Positions 8,742 to 16,265 of a DNA stretch of 64,000 nucleotides are shown in pieces (positions within the stretch are counted from its first letter, which is position 1; the number at the start of each line of letters is the position of its first letter). The notes beneath the pieces are model-generated. The model was not told where the DNA came from. It did not search any database and worked only from the letters and a program-made list of their open reading frames with translations. The position numbers and the translations under genes are program-made. Origin of the DNA: Streptomyces endophytica (GTDB lineage: Bacteria; Actinomycetota; Actinomycetes; Streptomycetales; Streptomycetaceae). Location of the stretch: positions 5,518,001-5,582,000 of the forward strand of contig NZ_CP110636.1 of NCBI RefSeq assembly GCF_026153355.1. The letters run 5' to 3'.

Positions 8742-10400
8742 TCACGACGCCGGGCCCTCCCCGGCCGCGGAGCGGTTCACCGCCAGGTGGCGGACGCCGG
8801 ACCGTACGGCCCAGAAGAAGATCCCGGCGGCGAGGACGGCCACCGTGATCGAGTCGTACGGGGCGGGCAGCCGGCCGGAGCCCTCGAAGGTGCCGAGTCC
8901 GGAGAGGGCGGTCAGGGCGAGGAGGTAGACCACCAGCCAGGCGCCGGTGCGCAGTTCGGCGGAGAGCGGGCGGCGCGGCCCGGCGCCGTCACTCTCCACG
9001 GCCGCGGTGGCGCCGCGGGCGCCCGGGCGGCGCATGACGAGGAAGATCAGCAGGCCGGCGAGGACCAGCGGCAGGGCCAGCCGCAGGTCGTTCCAGCCCG
9101 ACCAGTAGACGAACTCGCTGGACACGACGAAGCTGACCGGCGCGATCCAGCGCAGGCCGGGCACCCAGCCGGCGGTGCCGCCGCCCGGTTCGGAGCGGAA
9201 CACCGCGACCGCGACCGCCGAGGCGGCGTAGATCAGCAGGTACATGTCGCCCATCACGCTCACGATGTCCTGCCAGCCGCCGAAGGGCAGCAGGAAGACC
9301 ACGATGACCAGGAGGTTGATCGCCAGTGCCCGGCGCGGGACGCCGAACCGCTCGTTGACCTTCATGAAGTACCGCGGGATCGTGCCGTTCTTGGCGAGCG
9401 CGTAGGTGTGCCGGGCGTCGATGGCCACGCCGACGTAGGCCGAGCCGCCGGGCGAGATGACCGCGTCCGCGTAGAGCAGGCTGGACAGCCAGTGCAGGTT
9501 GAGGATCAGGGCGAGCTGGCCGAACGGCGAGTCGAAGGAGACGCCCTGCCAGCCGTGGCCCAGCAGGCTCTCGGGGACGGTGAAGAGGAACGCCAGCTGC
9601 AGCGCGAGGTACATGGCCACGGCCAGGCCGATGCCGGTGAGCACCGCCGCGGGGATGGTGCGGCGGGGGTTGCGGGTCTCACCGGAGAAGTCCAGCGGGG
9701 CCTGGAAGCCGTTGACGGAGTAGACGATGCCGCCGCCGGCCAGCGCGGTCAGGCACGCCACGTAGCCGTACGGGGCGAAGCCGCCGTGATCGGTGAGCCG
9801 GCCGGAGTGCCAGCCGGAGGCGAACAGCGCGATCACGGTGACGACCGGCACGGCGATCTTGAACACCGAGATCAGGTTGTTCATCCGGGCGAACATCCGC
9901 ACCGCGAACCAGTTCAGCGCCGTCAGCAGCACGCTGAGCCCGGCGGCCAGGCCGAGCCCGCCGAGGGTGAGGGTGTGGCCGTTGTAGAGGCCGGGGAGGT
10001 AGTGCGCCGTGTACTGCATGATCGCGCTGATCTCGGCCGCGGTGCCGCCCACGGACAGCAGGGTCGACCAGCCGATGAGGGTGCCGACCAGCCGGCCGCT
10101 GGCGAACAGCGGCCAGCGGACCGTGCCGCCGCCCTCCGGCCGGGACGCGCCGAGCTCGATCAGGACCAGGGCGACCAGACCGCACAGCAGACCCGCGCCG
10201 ACCCAGGACAACAGCGCCGCCGGGCCGGCCGTCTGCGCCGCGTACAGGGCCGCGAAGAGCCAGCCGGAGCCGACGATGTTGGAGAAGCCGATGCCGGTCA
10301 GTCCCCAGAAGCCGAGGTCACGGCGCAGTCGGCGCTCCTCGGCCTGGACTTCCGGCGCGCCTGCCCCGTCCGCCCCCGCTGATACCTGACGCTCCGCCAC
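8742..10400 (-). CDS. APC-superfamily amino acid permease
   Basis: 552 aa with a GTG start at 10400 preceded by AGGAG (spacing 6). After a charged N-terminus, GFWGLTGIGFSNIVGSGWLFA is the first transmembrane helix, with the unwound glycine-rich substrate-binding stretch of the APC fold. Twelve hydrophobic segments follow, with a cytoplasmic loop around 435-470 (RRPGARGATAAVESDGAG). FSGETRNPRRTIPAA is the conserved loop after TM6. It probably imports an amino acid or polyamine by proton symport. Substrate cannot be told. No catabolic genes adjoin it. Confidence 0.85.
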   Translation of the reverse strand: MAERQVSAGADGAGAPEVQAEERRLRRDLGFWGLTGIGFSNIVGSGWLFAALYAAQTAGPAALLSWVGAGLLCGLVALVLIELGASRPEGGGTVRWPLFASGRLVGTLIGWSTLLSVGGTAAEISAIMQYTAHYLPGLYNGHTLTLGGLGLAAGLSVLLTALNWFAVRMFARMNNLISVFKIAVPVVTVIALFASGWHSGRLTDHGGFAPYGYVACLTALAGGGIVYSVNGFQAPLDFSGETRNPRRTIPAAVLTGIGLAVAMYLALQLAFLFTVPESLLGHGWQGVSFDSPFGQLALILNLHWLSSLLYADAVISPGGSAYVGVAIDARHTYALAKNGTIPRYFMKVNERFGVPRRALAINLLVIVVFLLPFGGWQDIVSVMGDMYLLIYAASAVAVAVFRSEPGGGTAGWVPGLRWIAPVSFVVSSEFVYWSGWNDLRLALPLVLAGLLIFLVMRRPGARGATAAVESDGAGPRRPLSAELRTGAWLVVYLLALTALSGLGTFEGSGRLPAPYDSITVAVLAAGIFFWAVRSGVRHLAVNRSAAGEGPAS

Positions 10401-10515
10401 AAAAGACTCCTCGTCGCACTGTCCCGGCCGGGCCCGGCCGGTGTCCCGGTCCGCCGGACCCTACTTGACCGGCCCCGGACAGGAATCACACGTCCGCGGT
10501 ACGGGACCCGGCGCG

Positions 10516-10790
10516 TCAGGAGAGCCGGTCCGCCGGCACCCCGAAGGCCGTGGTCAGGCCCTCCCGACCGGCGTCGGTGAGCCGGACCACCCGCCGGTAC
10601 GTGCCGCGCCGCAGCCAGTCCAGGACGAACATCCGGGTGGGGAGGGCGGCGGCGCGGCAGCCGGTCGGTGTCGACGCCGAAGACGGTGAGCTCCCGGCGG
10701 CCGTGCGCGGTGAGGACGTAGCCGACCTGGCCGGGGGCGGTGCCGTCGCCGACCGCCCGGTGTGCTCGGCGGCCGGCGTGGCGCTCTCGG
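10516..10790 (-). pseudogene. Remnant of an ArsR-type winged-helix regulator
   Basis: Two C-terminal fragments of a Streptomyces ArsR-like regulator lie in different frames. GQVGYVLTAHGRRELTVFGVDTDRLP (about 10745-10665) is read in one frame. RMFVLDWLRRGTYRRVVRLT, followed by DAGREGLTTAFGVP (10640-10516), is read in another. Intact homologues carry roughly 25-30 residues between these blocks (a CxDWxERRxHLAGxLG segment) and a whole HTH domain in front; both are missing. Deletion plus frame change indicates genuine decay rather than one sequencing error. The boundary near 10790 is approximate. Family assignment is from memory of the conserved C-terminal motifs. Confidence 0.65.
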
Positions 10791-10948
10791 TGGTCATCGG
10801 CGCCGCGGGTTCCTCGTCGCGGTCGCGCACGCCGCGCGCTGGATTCCGCGCATCATCCGGCGGAAACGGGTAGGAACTGAGACGGGAACAGATGATCGGT
10901 GCACGGGGGGATCGTCCGTGGCCGGCGAACGAGGCGAGGAGCAGCCCG

Positions 10949-11203
10949 ATGACACTGCCATGGCGTGAGGACGAGAGCTGGCGCCGCCGCTATCCGCAGG
11001 CGGGCCCCGACTGGACGCAGGGGATGCCGCAGGGACCGACGGAGCCGCTGACCCCCATGGGGCGGATCGACCAGTACGGCCGGATGGGCAGCGCGCTGCG
11101 CGGCGGATATGTCGCGCCCTGGCAGCGCAAGGTGATCCTCGGCTTCGTCATCGGCGCCGTCGTCGTCACGGCGGTGGCGCTGCTGCTGGCCTTCTTCGGC
11201 TGA
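10949..11203 (+). CDS. Small single-pass membrane protein
   Basis: 84 aa. The ATG at 10949 is preceded by GAGGAG about 8 nt upstream, whereas an in-frame ATG at 10892 lacks a site. The N-terminal two thirds are hydrophilic (MTLPWREDESWRRRYPQAGP) and the C-terminus is one transmembrane helix (VILGFVIGAVVVTAVALLLAFF) with no extension, so it is tail-anchored with its N-terminus inside. No family is recognised. It is convergent with the epsilon-like gene, 18 bp apart. Confidence 0.6.
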   Translation: MTLPWREDESWRRRYPQAGPDWTQGMPQGPTEPLTPMGRIDQYGRMGSALRGGYVAPWQRKVILGFVIGAVVVTAVALLLAFFG

Positions 11204-11221
11204 CCCCGGCCCGGTCACGGC

Positions 11222-11602
11222 TCAGGCGCAGGTCCAACAGCCGGACCAGCAGGCGGAACGGCCCGGACGGTGCCCCCGCGCGTGCCGGCGGTCGGCCGGG
11301 CGTTCCTCCTCCGCGGGCTCCGGACCGTCGGCGAGGGCCCGCAGTTCGGCGAGCCGGGCGGTCAACACGACGGTGAGCGCGGCCAGTTCCTCGGGGTCGG
11401 CGTGCCCCCGCTCGATCCGGAAGGTGAGACCGGGCGGTGCCTCGTCCGGCGGGCCCTGCTCGTCGGGCGGCTCCGCACCGAGCACCGGGGCCAGGTCCAT
11501 CGGGATGCCGAGGTCGTCCGGCCGCGGCCGGCCGTTGGGTGTCCGGGCGCCGGCCGGCGGGCTCTCGGCGCTCTGGGTGCTCTCGTCGGTGAAGGCGTTC
11601 AT
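11222..11602 (-). CDS. Acyl-CoA carboxylase epsilon-subunit-like protein, orphan
   Basis: 126 aa from the ATG at 11602. The segment FRIERGHADPEELAALTVVL and the following TARLAELRA (about 70-98) match the short conserved core of actinobacterial AccE/PccE subunits, which stabilise the alpha-beta carboxyltransferase complex. The preceding 65 residues are acidic and proline-rich and look disordered, so the protein is longer than the usual 60-90 aa. Epsilon genes normally sit beside an accD/pccB beta subunit; none is present here. It may serve a distant carboxylase or be a domain reused elsewhere. The Cys/Trp-rich C-terminus (ACWSGCWTCA) is odd. Confidence 0.6.
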   Translation of the reverse strand: MNAFTDESTQSAESPPAGARTPNGRPRPDDLGIPMDLAPVLGAEPPDEQGPPDEAPPGLTFRIERGHADPEELAALTVVLTARLAELRALADGPEPAEEERPADRRHARGHRPGRSACWSGCWTCA

Positions 11603-11903
11603 GTGCGGGGGTTCCTGGAGTCGGGGGCGGGGCGCGGCCGGTGCCCGCGCGTCGCGTGGGGCGGCCGTGCCGGGTGCCACGCCGGCCCCGGCCCGCGCCG
11701 TGTTCGGGCAGGTCACACGGGCGACGCTAAAAGCGCCCCGGCGCCCCCGCGCGCGCAGCGGCGGCCGGCTGCGCCGTTCGGGCGACCGGGCGGGGGTCCC
11801 AGGCGTGATATCCCGCACCGAGGCCGTGTTGGTCCCGCCGCGCGTGCCCCGGGCGGCGAGCATCACGCACAGGTATGTGCAGGTGCCGGATGACGCAGTC
11901 AGG
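11603..11903. other. 301-bp divergent intergenic region
   Basis: It lies between the epsilon-like gene (minus) and the peroxidase gene (plus). It is extremely GC-rich with no ORF that has a ribosome site. Promoters for both genes must lie here; no convincing operator or -35/-10 pair was picked out. Confidence 0.5.
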
Positions 11904-13169
11904 ATGGGCGGGACGATGAGATGTGATCGGGCCGGAGACGGGCATGCCGCGGCGCGGGGCGACGGGCGGCGGGAATTCCTCAGGTGTGCGGCCGGCGTCG
12001 CGGGGGTGGCGGCCGCCGGGGGCCTCGGCGGCGAGGCGGTCGCCGCGGGCCGGCCGGCGGCCGGGCGGGACGGCCGCCGGGACCTGCCCGACCGGGTGCC
12101 GTTCCACGGCCACCACCAGGCCGGCGTGGTGACGCCGCAGCAGCTCTGCGCGGGTTTCATCGGCTTCGACGTGCTCGCCGAGGACCGCGACGGTCTGGTG
12201 GAGCTGTTCCAGAAGCTCACCCACCGGTCCCGGGTCCTGACGGGCGGGGTGAAGCCGCGCGACGAGCGGGTGTCCTCGGAGCGCCCCACGCCGGACTCGC
12301 TCACGATCACGCTCGGCGTGGGCGCCTCGCTGTTCGACGACCGTTACGGACTGTCCGGGCACAAGCCCCGCCATCTCAAGGCGATGCCGGCGTTCCCCGA
12401 CGACCGGCTGGAACCGTCCCGCTGCCACGGCGACCTGTCGCTGCAGATCTGCGCCGAGCACCCGGACGCCATCGTGCACGTCCTGCGCGACCTCGCACGG
12501 GAAACGGACGGCCTGCTCCGGCCGCGCTGGCGGGCGAACGCCTTCCTCAACCCCTCCCGGCCGTCCGGGGCCCGGCGCAACCTGCTGGGCTTCAAGGACG
12601 GCATCGTCAACCCGGACACCGACTCGGGCCGGGAGATGGACCGGCTGATGTGGGTGACACCGCCCTGCGGCGAGCCGGAATGGGCGCTCGGCGGCTGCTA
12701 CCAGGTGCTGCGGCTGATCCGCTTCCACGTCGAGAAGTGGGACAAGGTGCCGCTGCGGCGGCAGGAGAGGATCTTCGGCCGGCACAAGGCGAGCGGTGCG
12801 CCGCTGGACGGCCGGCACGAGACGGACGCGCCGGACTACCGGCATGACCCGCACGGCCGGATCATCCCGCTCGACTCCCACATCCGGCTGGCCAACCCGC
12901 GCACCCACAAGACGGACGACTCCCGCTTCCTGCGGCGCAGTTACAACTACGACGAGGGCTTCGACCACAAGGGCGGGATGGACCTCGGCCTGGTCTTCTG
13001 CGGCTACCAGCAGGACCCGGAGCGCCAGTTCGCGACCGTACAGCGCCGCCTGGAACACGAGCCGCTGTCGCGCTTCATCACCCCCGTCGGCGGCGGCTAC
13101 TTCTTCGTCCTCCCGGGCGTACGGGACGAGGACGACTGGTTCGGGTCCCATCTTTTGCAGAAGGCTTAA
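11904..13169 (+). CDS. Tat-exported DyP-type heme peroxidase
   Basis: 421 aa (ATG 11904; an ATG at 11916 is a close alternative, neither having a strong ribosome site). The N-terminus has a twin-arginine signal: GRREFLRCAAG followed by an Ala/Gly/Val core. The mature protein is a dye-decolorizing peroxidase of the EfeB branch, with GFKDGIVNPD (the GxxDG distal-heme Asp motif) near 215, the region carrying the proximal heme His (LRLIRFHVEKWDKVPL) near 270, and GLVFCGYQQDPERQF plus GGGYFFVLPGV at the C-terminus. It oxidises substrates with peroxide outside the cell. EfeO/EfeU iron-uptake genes are not adjacent, so an iron role is not supported by context. Confidence 0.87.
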   Translation: MGGTMRCDRAGDGHAAARGDGRREFLRCAAGVAGVAAAGGLGGEAVAAGRPAAGRDGRRDLPDRVPFHGHHQAGVVTPQQLCAGFIGFDVLAEDRDGLVELFQKLTHRSRVLTGGVKPRDERVSSERPTPDSLTITLGVGASLFDDRYGLSGHKPRHLKAMPAFPDDRLEPSRCHGDLSLQICAEHPDAIVHVLRDLARETDGLLRPRWRANAFLNPSRPSGARRNLLGFKDGIVNPDTDSGREMDRLMWVTPPCGEPEWALGGCYQVLRLIRFHVEKWDKVPLRRQERIFGRHKASGAPLDGRHETDAPDYRHDPHGRIIPLDSHIRLANPRTHKTDDSRFLRRSYNYDEGFDHKGGMDLGLVFCGYQQDPERQFATVQRRLEHEPLSRFITPVGGGYFFVLPGVRDEDDWFGSHLLQKA

Positions 13170-13171
13170 CC

Positions 13172-13640
13172 CCCACGTACCCGTCTCTCCCGCCGCGGGG
13201 CTCGCTCGCCGTTGCGCTTTGCGGCGCCCCGCACGTACCTGGCCGTCCCGCCGCGGGGTTTGGTCGCCGTTGCGCCTGGCGGCGGGCGTTGTTTGTCGGG
13301 TGCGGTGCCGGCCCTCCAGACTTCGTCCTCCGGTCCAGCCCTTCCCGTGAGTGGGAGTTTCAAGCTGGTTGGGGGCGGGCCCTATCCGTTGCCTGCGGGC
13401 ACGTGGGCATTACGTGCACCCCCACCGTCGTTTTCTTCCCCTCTCACGGGAGGGGACGGGCCGGAGGGGCCGGTTGTGTGGACGTAAAGCGTCAGCAGTC
13501 CACACGACCGGCCCCGGAGGTCCGTCACCGCACCCACCACAACCCAGCCCGCCGCAGGCGCAACGGCGAACAACACCCGCGGCGGGAGAGACGGGTACGT
13601 GGGAGGCGCCGCAAAGCGCAGCGGACGGGTACGTGGGAAG
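13172..13640. repeat. Long imperfect palindromic element with nested hairpins
   Basis: The region between the peroxidase and hypE is an inverted pair of two diverged arms centred near 13408. Perfect matches include 28 bp (13172-13199 with 13576-13603) and 16 bp (13213-13228 with 13605-13620). Within each arm a unit (CACGTACC, CCCGCCGCGGG, CGCCGTTGCGC, GCGGCG) is tandemly repeated imperfectly. The inner half holds a separate hairpin, 13466-13483 with 13498-13515 (18-bp stem, one mismatch, 14-nt loop), which could terminate transcription. No coding sequence is supported. The structure suggests a dispersed non-coding repeat or MITE-like element. Confidence 0.7.
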
Positions 13641-14780
13641 TCAGCAAATACGCGGCAATTGCTCCCCGAGCGGCAGATCGACCACCCGCGTACCCCCCAG
13701 CGGCGTGCGGGCCACCACCATGCCGGGGTGGGTGGCCACGGCCTCGCCGATGACCGCCGCGCCGGCGCCCAAGGGGTGGCTCCGCATCGCGGCCAGTACC
13801 GCGTCGGCGTGCTCGCGCGGGACGAACGCCACGAGCTTGCCCTCGTTGGCGACGTACATCGGGTCCAGACCGAGGATGGCGCAGGCGTTGGCGACCGCGG
13901 GCGGTACCGGGACGGCGCGTTCCTGGATGACGATCCCGGTGCAGGAGGCGGTGGCGATCTCGCACAGGGCCGCGGCCAGGCCGCCGCGGGTGGGGTCGCG
14001 CAGGACGTGCAGGTCGGGGGTGACCGCGAGCATGGTCTCGACGAGCCCGCCGAGCGCGGCGCAGTCGCTCTCGATCTCCACGCCGAATTCCAGGCCCTCG
14101 CGGACGCTCATGATGGCCACGCCGTGCACGCCGATGTCGCCGCTGACGATCACCACGTCGCCGGGGACGACGCGCTGCGGGCGGAGGTCGACGCCGTCCG
14201 GGATCAGCCCGATGCCGGCGGTGTTGATGTAGACGCCGTCGCCGTGGCCCGCCTCGACGACCTTGGTGTCCCCGGTGGCCACCTCGACCCCGGCGACCCG
14301 GGCGGCCGCGCCCATCGCGTCGGCGACCCCGGCGACCACCGGCATCTCCACGCCCTCCTCCAGGATGAAGCCGCAGGAGAGGTAGGCGGCCCGGGCACCG
14401 CTCATGGCGAGGTCGTTGACGGTGCCGTTGACGGCGAGGTCGCCGATGCTGCCGCCGGGGAAGAACAGCGGCCGGACCACGAAGGAGTCGGTGGAGAAGG
14501 CGAGCCGGGCACCGCCCAGCGCGACCGCCGCGGAGTCGCCGAGCTGCGCGAGGACCTCGCCGCCGAAGGCGGGCACGAAGATCTGCTGGACGAGTTCGGC
14601 GGAGAGCGCGCCGCCCCCGCCGTGCCCCATGACGACCCGCGGCTGATCGCGCAGCGGGGTGGGGCAGGTCCAGCCGGAGATGTCGACGGTGGGCAGTCCG
14701 CGGTCGGCCGGTGTGGGGGCGCCGGCGGCGGCGTTCGACGCGTTCGACGCCGTCAGCGGGGTGTGCGGGGTGTCAGGCAA
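13641..14780 (-). CDS. hypE: Hydrogenase maturation protein HypE
   Basis: 379 aa, last gene of the hydrogenase operon. HypE dehydrates the thiocarbamate on its C-terminal cysteine to thiocyanate, providing CN- for the NiFe site. The protein ends in LPRIC, the conserved C-terminal Cys. VVMGHGGGGALSAELVQQ near 48-65 is the ATP-binding glycine loop of the PurM/AIR-synthetase fold. The start is a TTG at 14780, overlapping the hypD stop by 8 nt with GGAGG about 9 nt upstream; the first 30 residues are not conserved, so a later start is possible. Confidence 0.9.
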   Translation of the reverse strand: MPDTPHTPLTASNASNAAAGAPTPADRGLPTVDISGWTCPTPLRDQPRVVMGHGGGGALSAELVQQIFVPAFGGEVLAQLGDSAAVALGGARLAFSTDSFVVRPLFFPGGSIGDLAVNGTVNDLAMSGARAAYLSCGFILEEGVEMPVVAGVADAMGAAARVAGVEVATGDTKVVEAGHGDGVYINTAGIGLIPDGVDLRPQRVVPGDVVIVSGDIGVHGVAIMSVREGLEFGVEIESDCAALGGLVETMLAVTPDLHVLRDPTRGGLAAALCEIATASCTGIVIQERAVPVPPAVANACAILGLDPMYVANEGKLVAFVPREHADAVLAAMRSHPLGAGAAVIGEAVATHPGMVVARTPLGGTRVVDLPLGEQLPRIC

Positions 14781-15897
14781 CGGGGCTCGCCTCCAGCGGG
14801 GTGGGCGGGGTGCCGAGTCGGCGGTACAGGTAGTAGGCGGCGCACGCGCCCTCGCTGGAGACCATGGTGGCGCCCAGCGGGGTGCGCGGGGTGCAGGTGG
14901 TACCGAACGCCTCGCACTCGTGCGGCTTGAGGAGCCCCTGCAGGACCTCGCCGCTGCGGCAGGCGGCCGGTTCGCGGGTGGCGATGCCCTCGACGGAGAA
15001 GCGGTGTTCGGCGTCGTAGTCGCGGTAGCGCTCGGAGAGCCGCCAGCCGCTGGCGGGGATGGTGCCGATGCCCCGCCAGCTGCGGTCGGTGACCTCGAAG
15101 ACGTCCGCGAGCATGGCCTGCGCGGCGGGGTTGCCCTCGCTGCGGACGGCGCGCGGGTAGGCGTTGTCCACGGTGTGCTCGCCGCGCTCCAGTTGGCGGA
15201 CGGTGCGGCGGATGCCCTCCAGGATGTCGAGCGGTTCGAAGCCGGTGACCACGATCGGCACCCGGAAGCGTTCGGCCAGTGCGGGGTACTCCGCCATGCC
15301 CATCACGCTGCACACATGGCCGGCGGCGAGGAACGCCTGGACCCGGCAGCTGGGCGAGGTCATGATCGCCTCGATGGCGGGCGGGACCCGGACGTGCGAG
15401 ACCAGCATGCTGAAGTTGCGGATGCCGAGCCTGTGGGCCTGATGGACCGTCATGGCGTTGGGCGGAGCGGTCGTCTCGAAGCCGATGCCGAAGAACACCA
15501 CCTCGCGGTCCGGGTTCTGCTGGGCGGTCTTCAGCGCGTCGAGCGGGGAGTACACCACCCGTACGTCGCCGCCCTCGCCGCGCACCTGGAACAGATCGCG
15601 GTCGCTGCCGGGGACCCGGAGCATGTCGCCGAAGGAGCAGAAGATCACGTCCGGGCGGGAGGCGATCTCCAGCGCCTTGTCGATCACCTCCAGCGGGGTG
15701 ACGCACACCGGGCAGCCCGGCCCGTGGATCAACTCGACCTGTTCCGGCAGGAGTTGGTCGATGCCGTGCCGGATGATGGTGTGCGTCTGGCCGCCGCAGA
15801 CCTCCATCAGGGCCCACGGACGGGTCGCCGTGGCCCGGATGTCGTCCAGCAGCCGGCGGGCCAGCTCGGGGTCCTGGAATTCGTCGATGTACTTCAT
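14773..15897 (-). CDS. hypD: Hydrogenase maturation protein HypD
   Basis: 374 aa from the ATG at 15897 (MKYIDEFQD), which overlaps the hypC stop by ATGA. HypD is the 4Fe-4S scaffold on which Fe(CN)2CO is built together with HypC. The core motifs are present: MEVCGGQTHTIIRHGID with its catalytic Cys, GPGCPVCVTP, the FFGIGFETTAP loop, and C-terminal cysteines in REPAACRSGEVLQGLLKPHECEAFGTTCTP that bind the cluster. Length and order in the operon are normal. Confidence 0.93.
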   Translation of the reverse strand: MKYIDEFQDPELARRLLDDIRATATRPWALMEVCGGQTHTIIRHGIDQLLPEQVELIHGPGCPVCVTPLEVIDKALEIASRPDVIFCSFGDMLRVPGSDRDLFQVRGEGGDVRVVYSPLDALKTAQQNPDREVVFFGIGFETTAPPNAMTVHQAHRLGIRNFSMLVSHVRVPPAIEAIMTSPSCRVQAFLAAGHVCSVMGMAEYPALAERFRVPIVVTGFEPLDILEGIRRTVRQLERGEHTVDNAYPRAVRSEGNPAAQAMLADVFEVTDRSWRGIGTIPASGWRLSERYRDYDAEHRFSVEGIATREPAACRSGEVLQGLLKPHECEAFGTTCTPRTPLGATMVSSEGACAAYYLYRRLGTPPTPLEASPVA

Positions 15898-16217
15898 TTC
15901 CGCGCCTCCCGCGCCGTGTCGCCGCCGACGGCCGCAGGAGCGGCGCCCGCCTCCGCGGCCGCCGCCTCCCAGGGGTCGCCGAACTCCTCCTGGAGCAGCC
16001 CCAGTTCCTCGAAGAGGGCCAGGGTCTGGCGGGCCGAGTCCTCGTCCAGGCGCTGCAGCGCGAAGCCGACGTGGACGATCGCGTACTCGCCGACCTGGAG
16101 GTCGGGGACGTACTCCAGGCACACTTCCTTGACCACGCCGCCGAAGTCGACGGTGGCCATCCGGGTGCCGTCCCGTTCCTCGATGTCCAGTACTTTGCCG
16201 GGTACCGCCAGGCACAT
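15894..16217 (-). CDS. hypC: Hydrogenase maturation chaperone HypC
   Basis: 107 aa with an ATG at 16217 and AGGAG upstream. It starts MCLAVPGKV, whose Cys2 is the residue that carries the iron centre between HypD and the large-subunit precursor. The OB-like core continues to about 80. The Ala/Glu-rich tail of about 25 residues is longer than in E. coli HypC but common in actinobacteria. It overlaps hypD by 4 nt. Confidence 0.92.
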   Translation of the reverse strand: MCLAVPGKVLDIEERDGTRMATVDFGGVVKEVCLEYVPDLQVGEYAIVHVGFALQRLDEDSARQTLALFEELGLLQEEFGDPWEAAAAEAGAAPAAVGGDTAREARK

Positions 16218-16265
16218 GGGCCTCTCCTCGTCATCAAGCGTCGTCCGCCGCGGCCGCGGCGCCGT

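Noticed and set aside
8730..10382. 550-codon plus-strand frame opposite the amino acid permease
   Set aside because: Antisense artefact of third-position G/C bias; the minus strand gives a textbook 12-helix permease.
11373..11903. N-terminal extension of the DyP peroxidase frame to 11373
   Set aside because: The extension is antisense to the epsilon-like gene and would bury the twin-arginine signal peptide inside the protein.
13351..14232. Plus-strand ORF covering the palindromic element and part of hypE
   Set aside because: Crosses a non-coding repeat and an antisense strand; no ribosome site or family resemblance.
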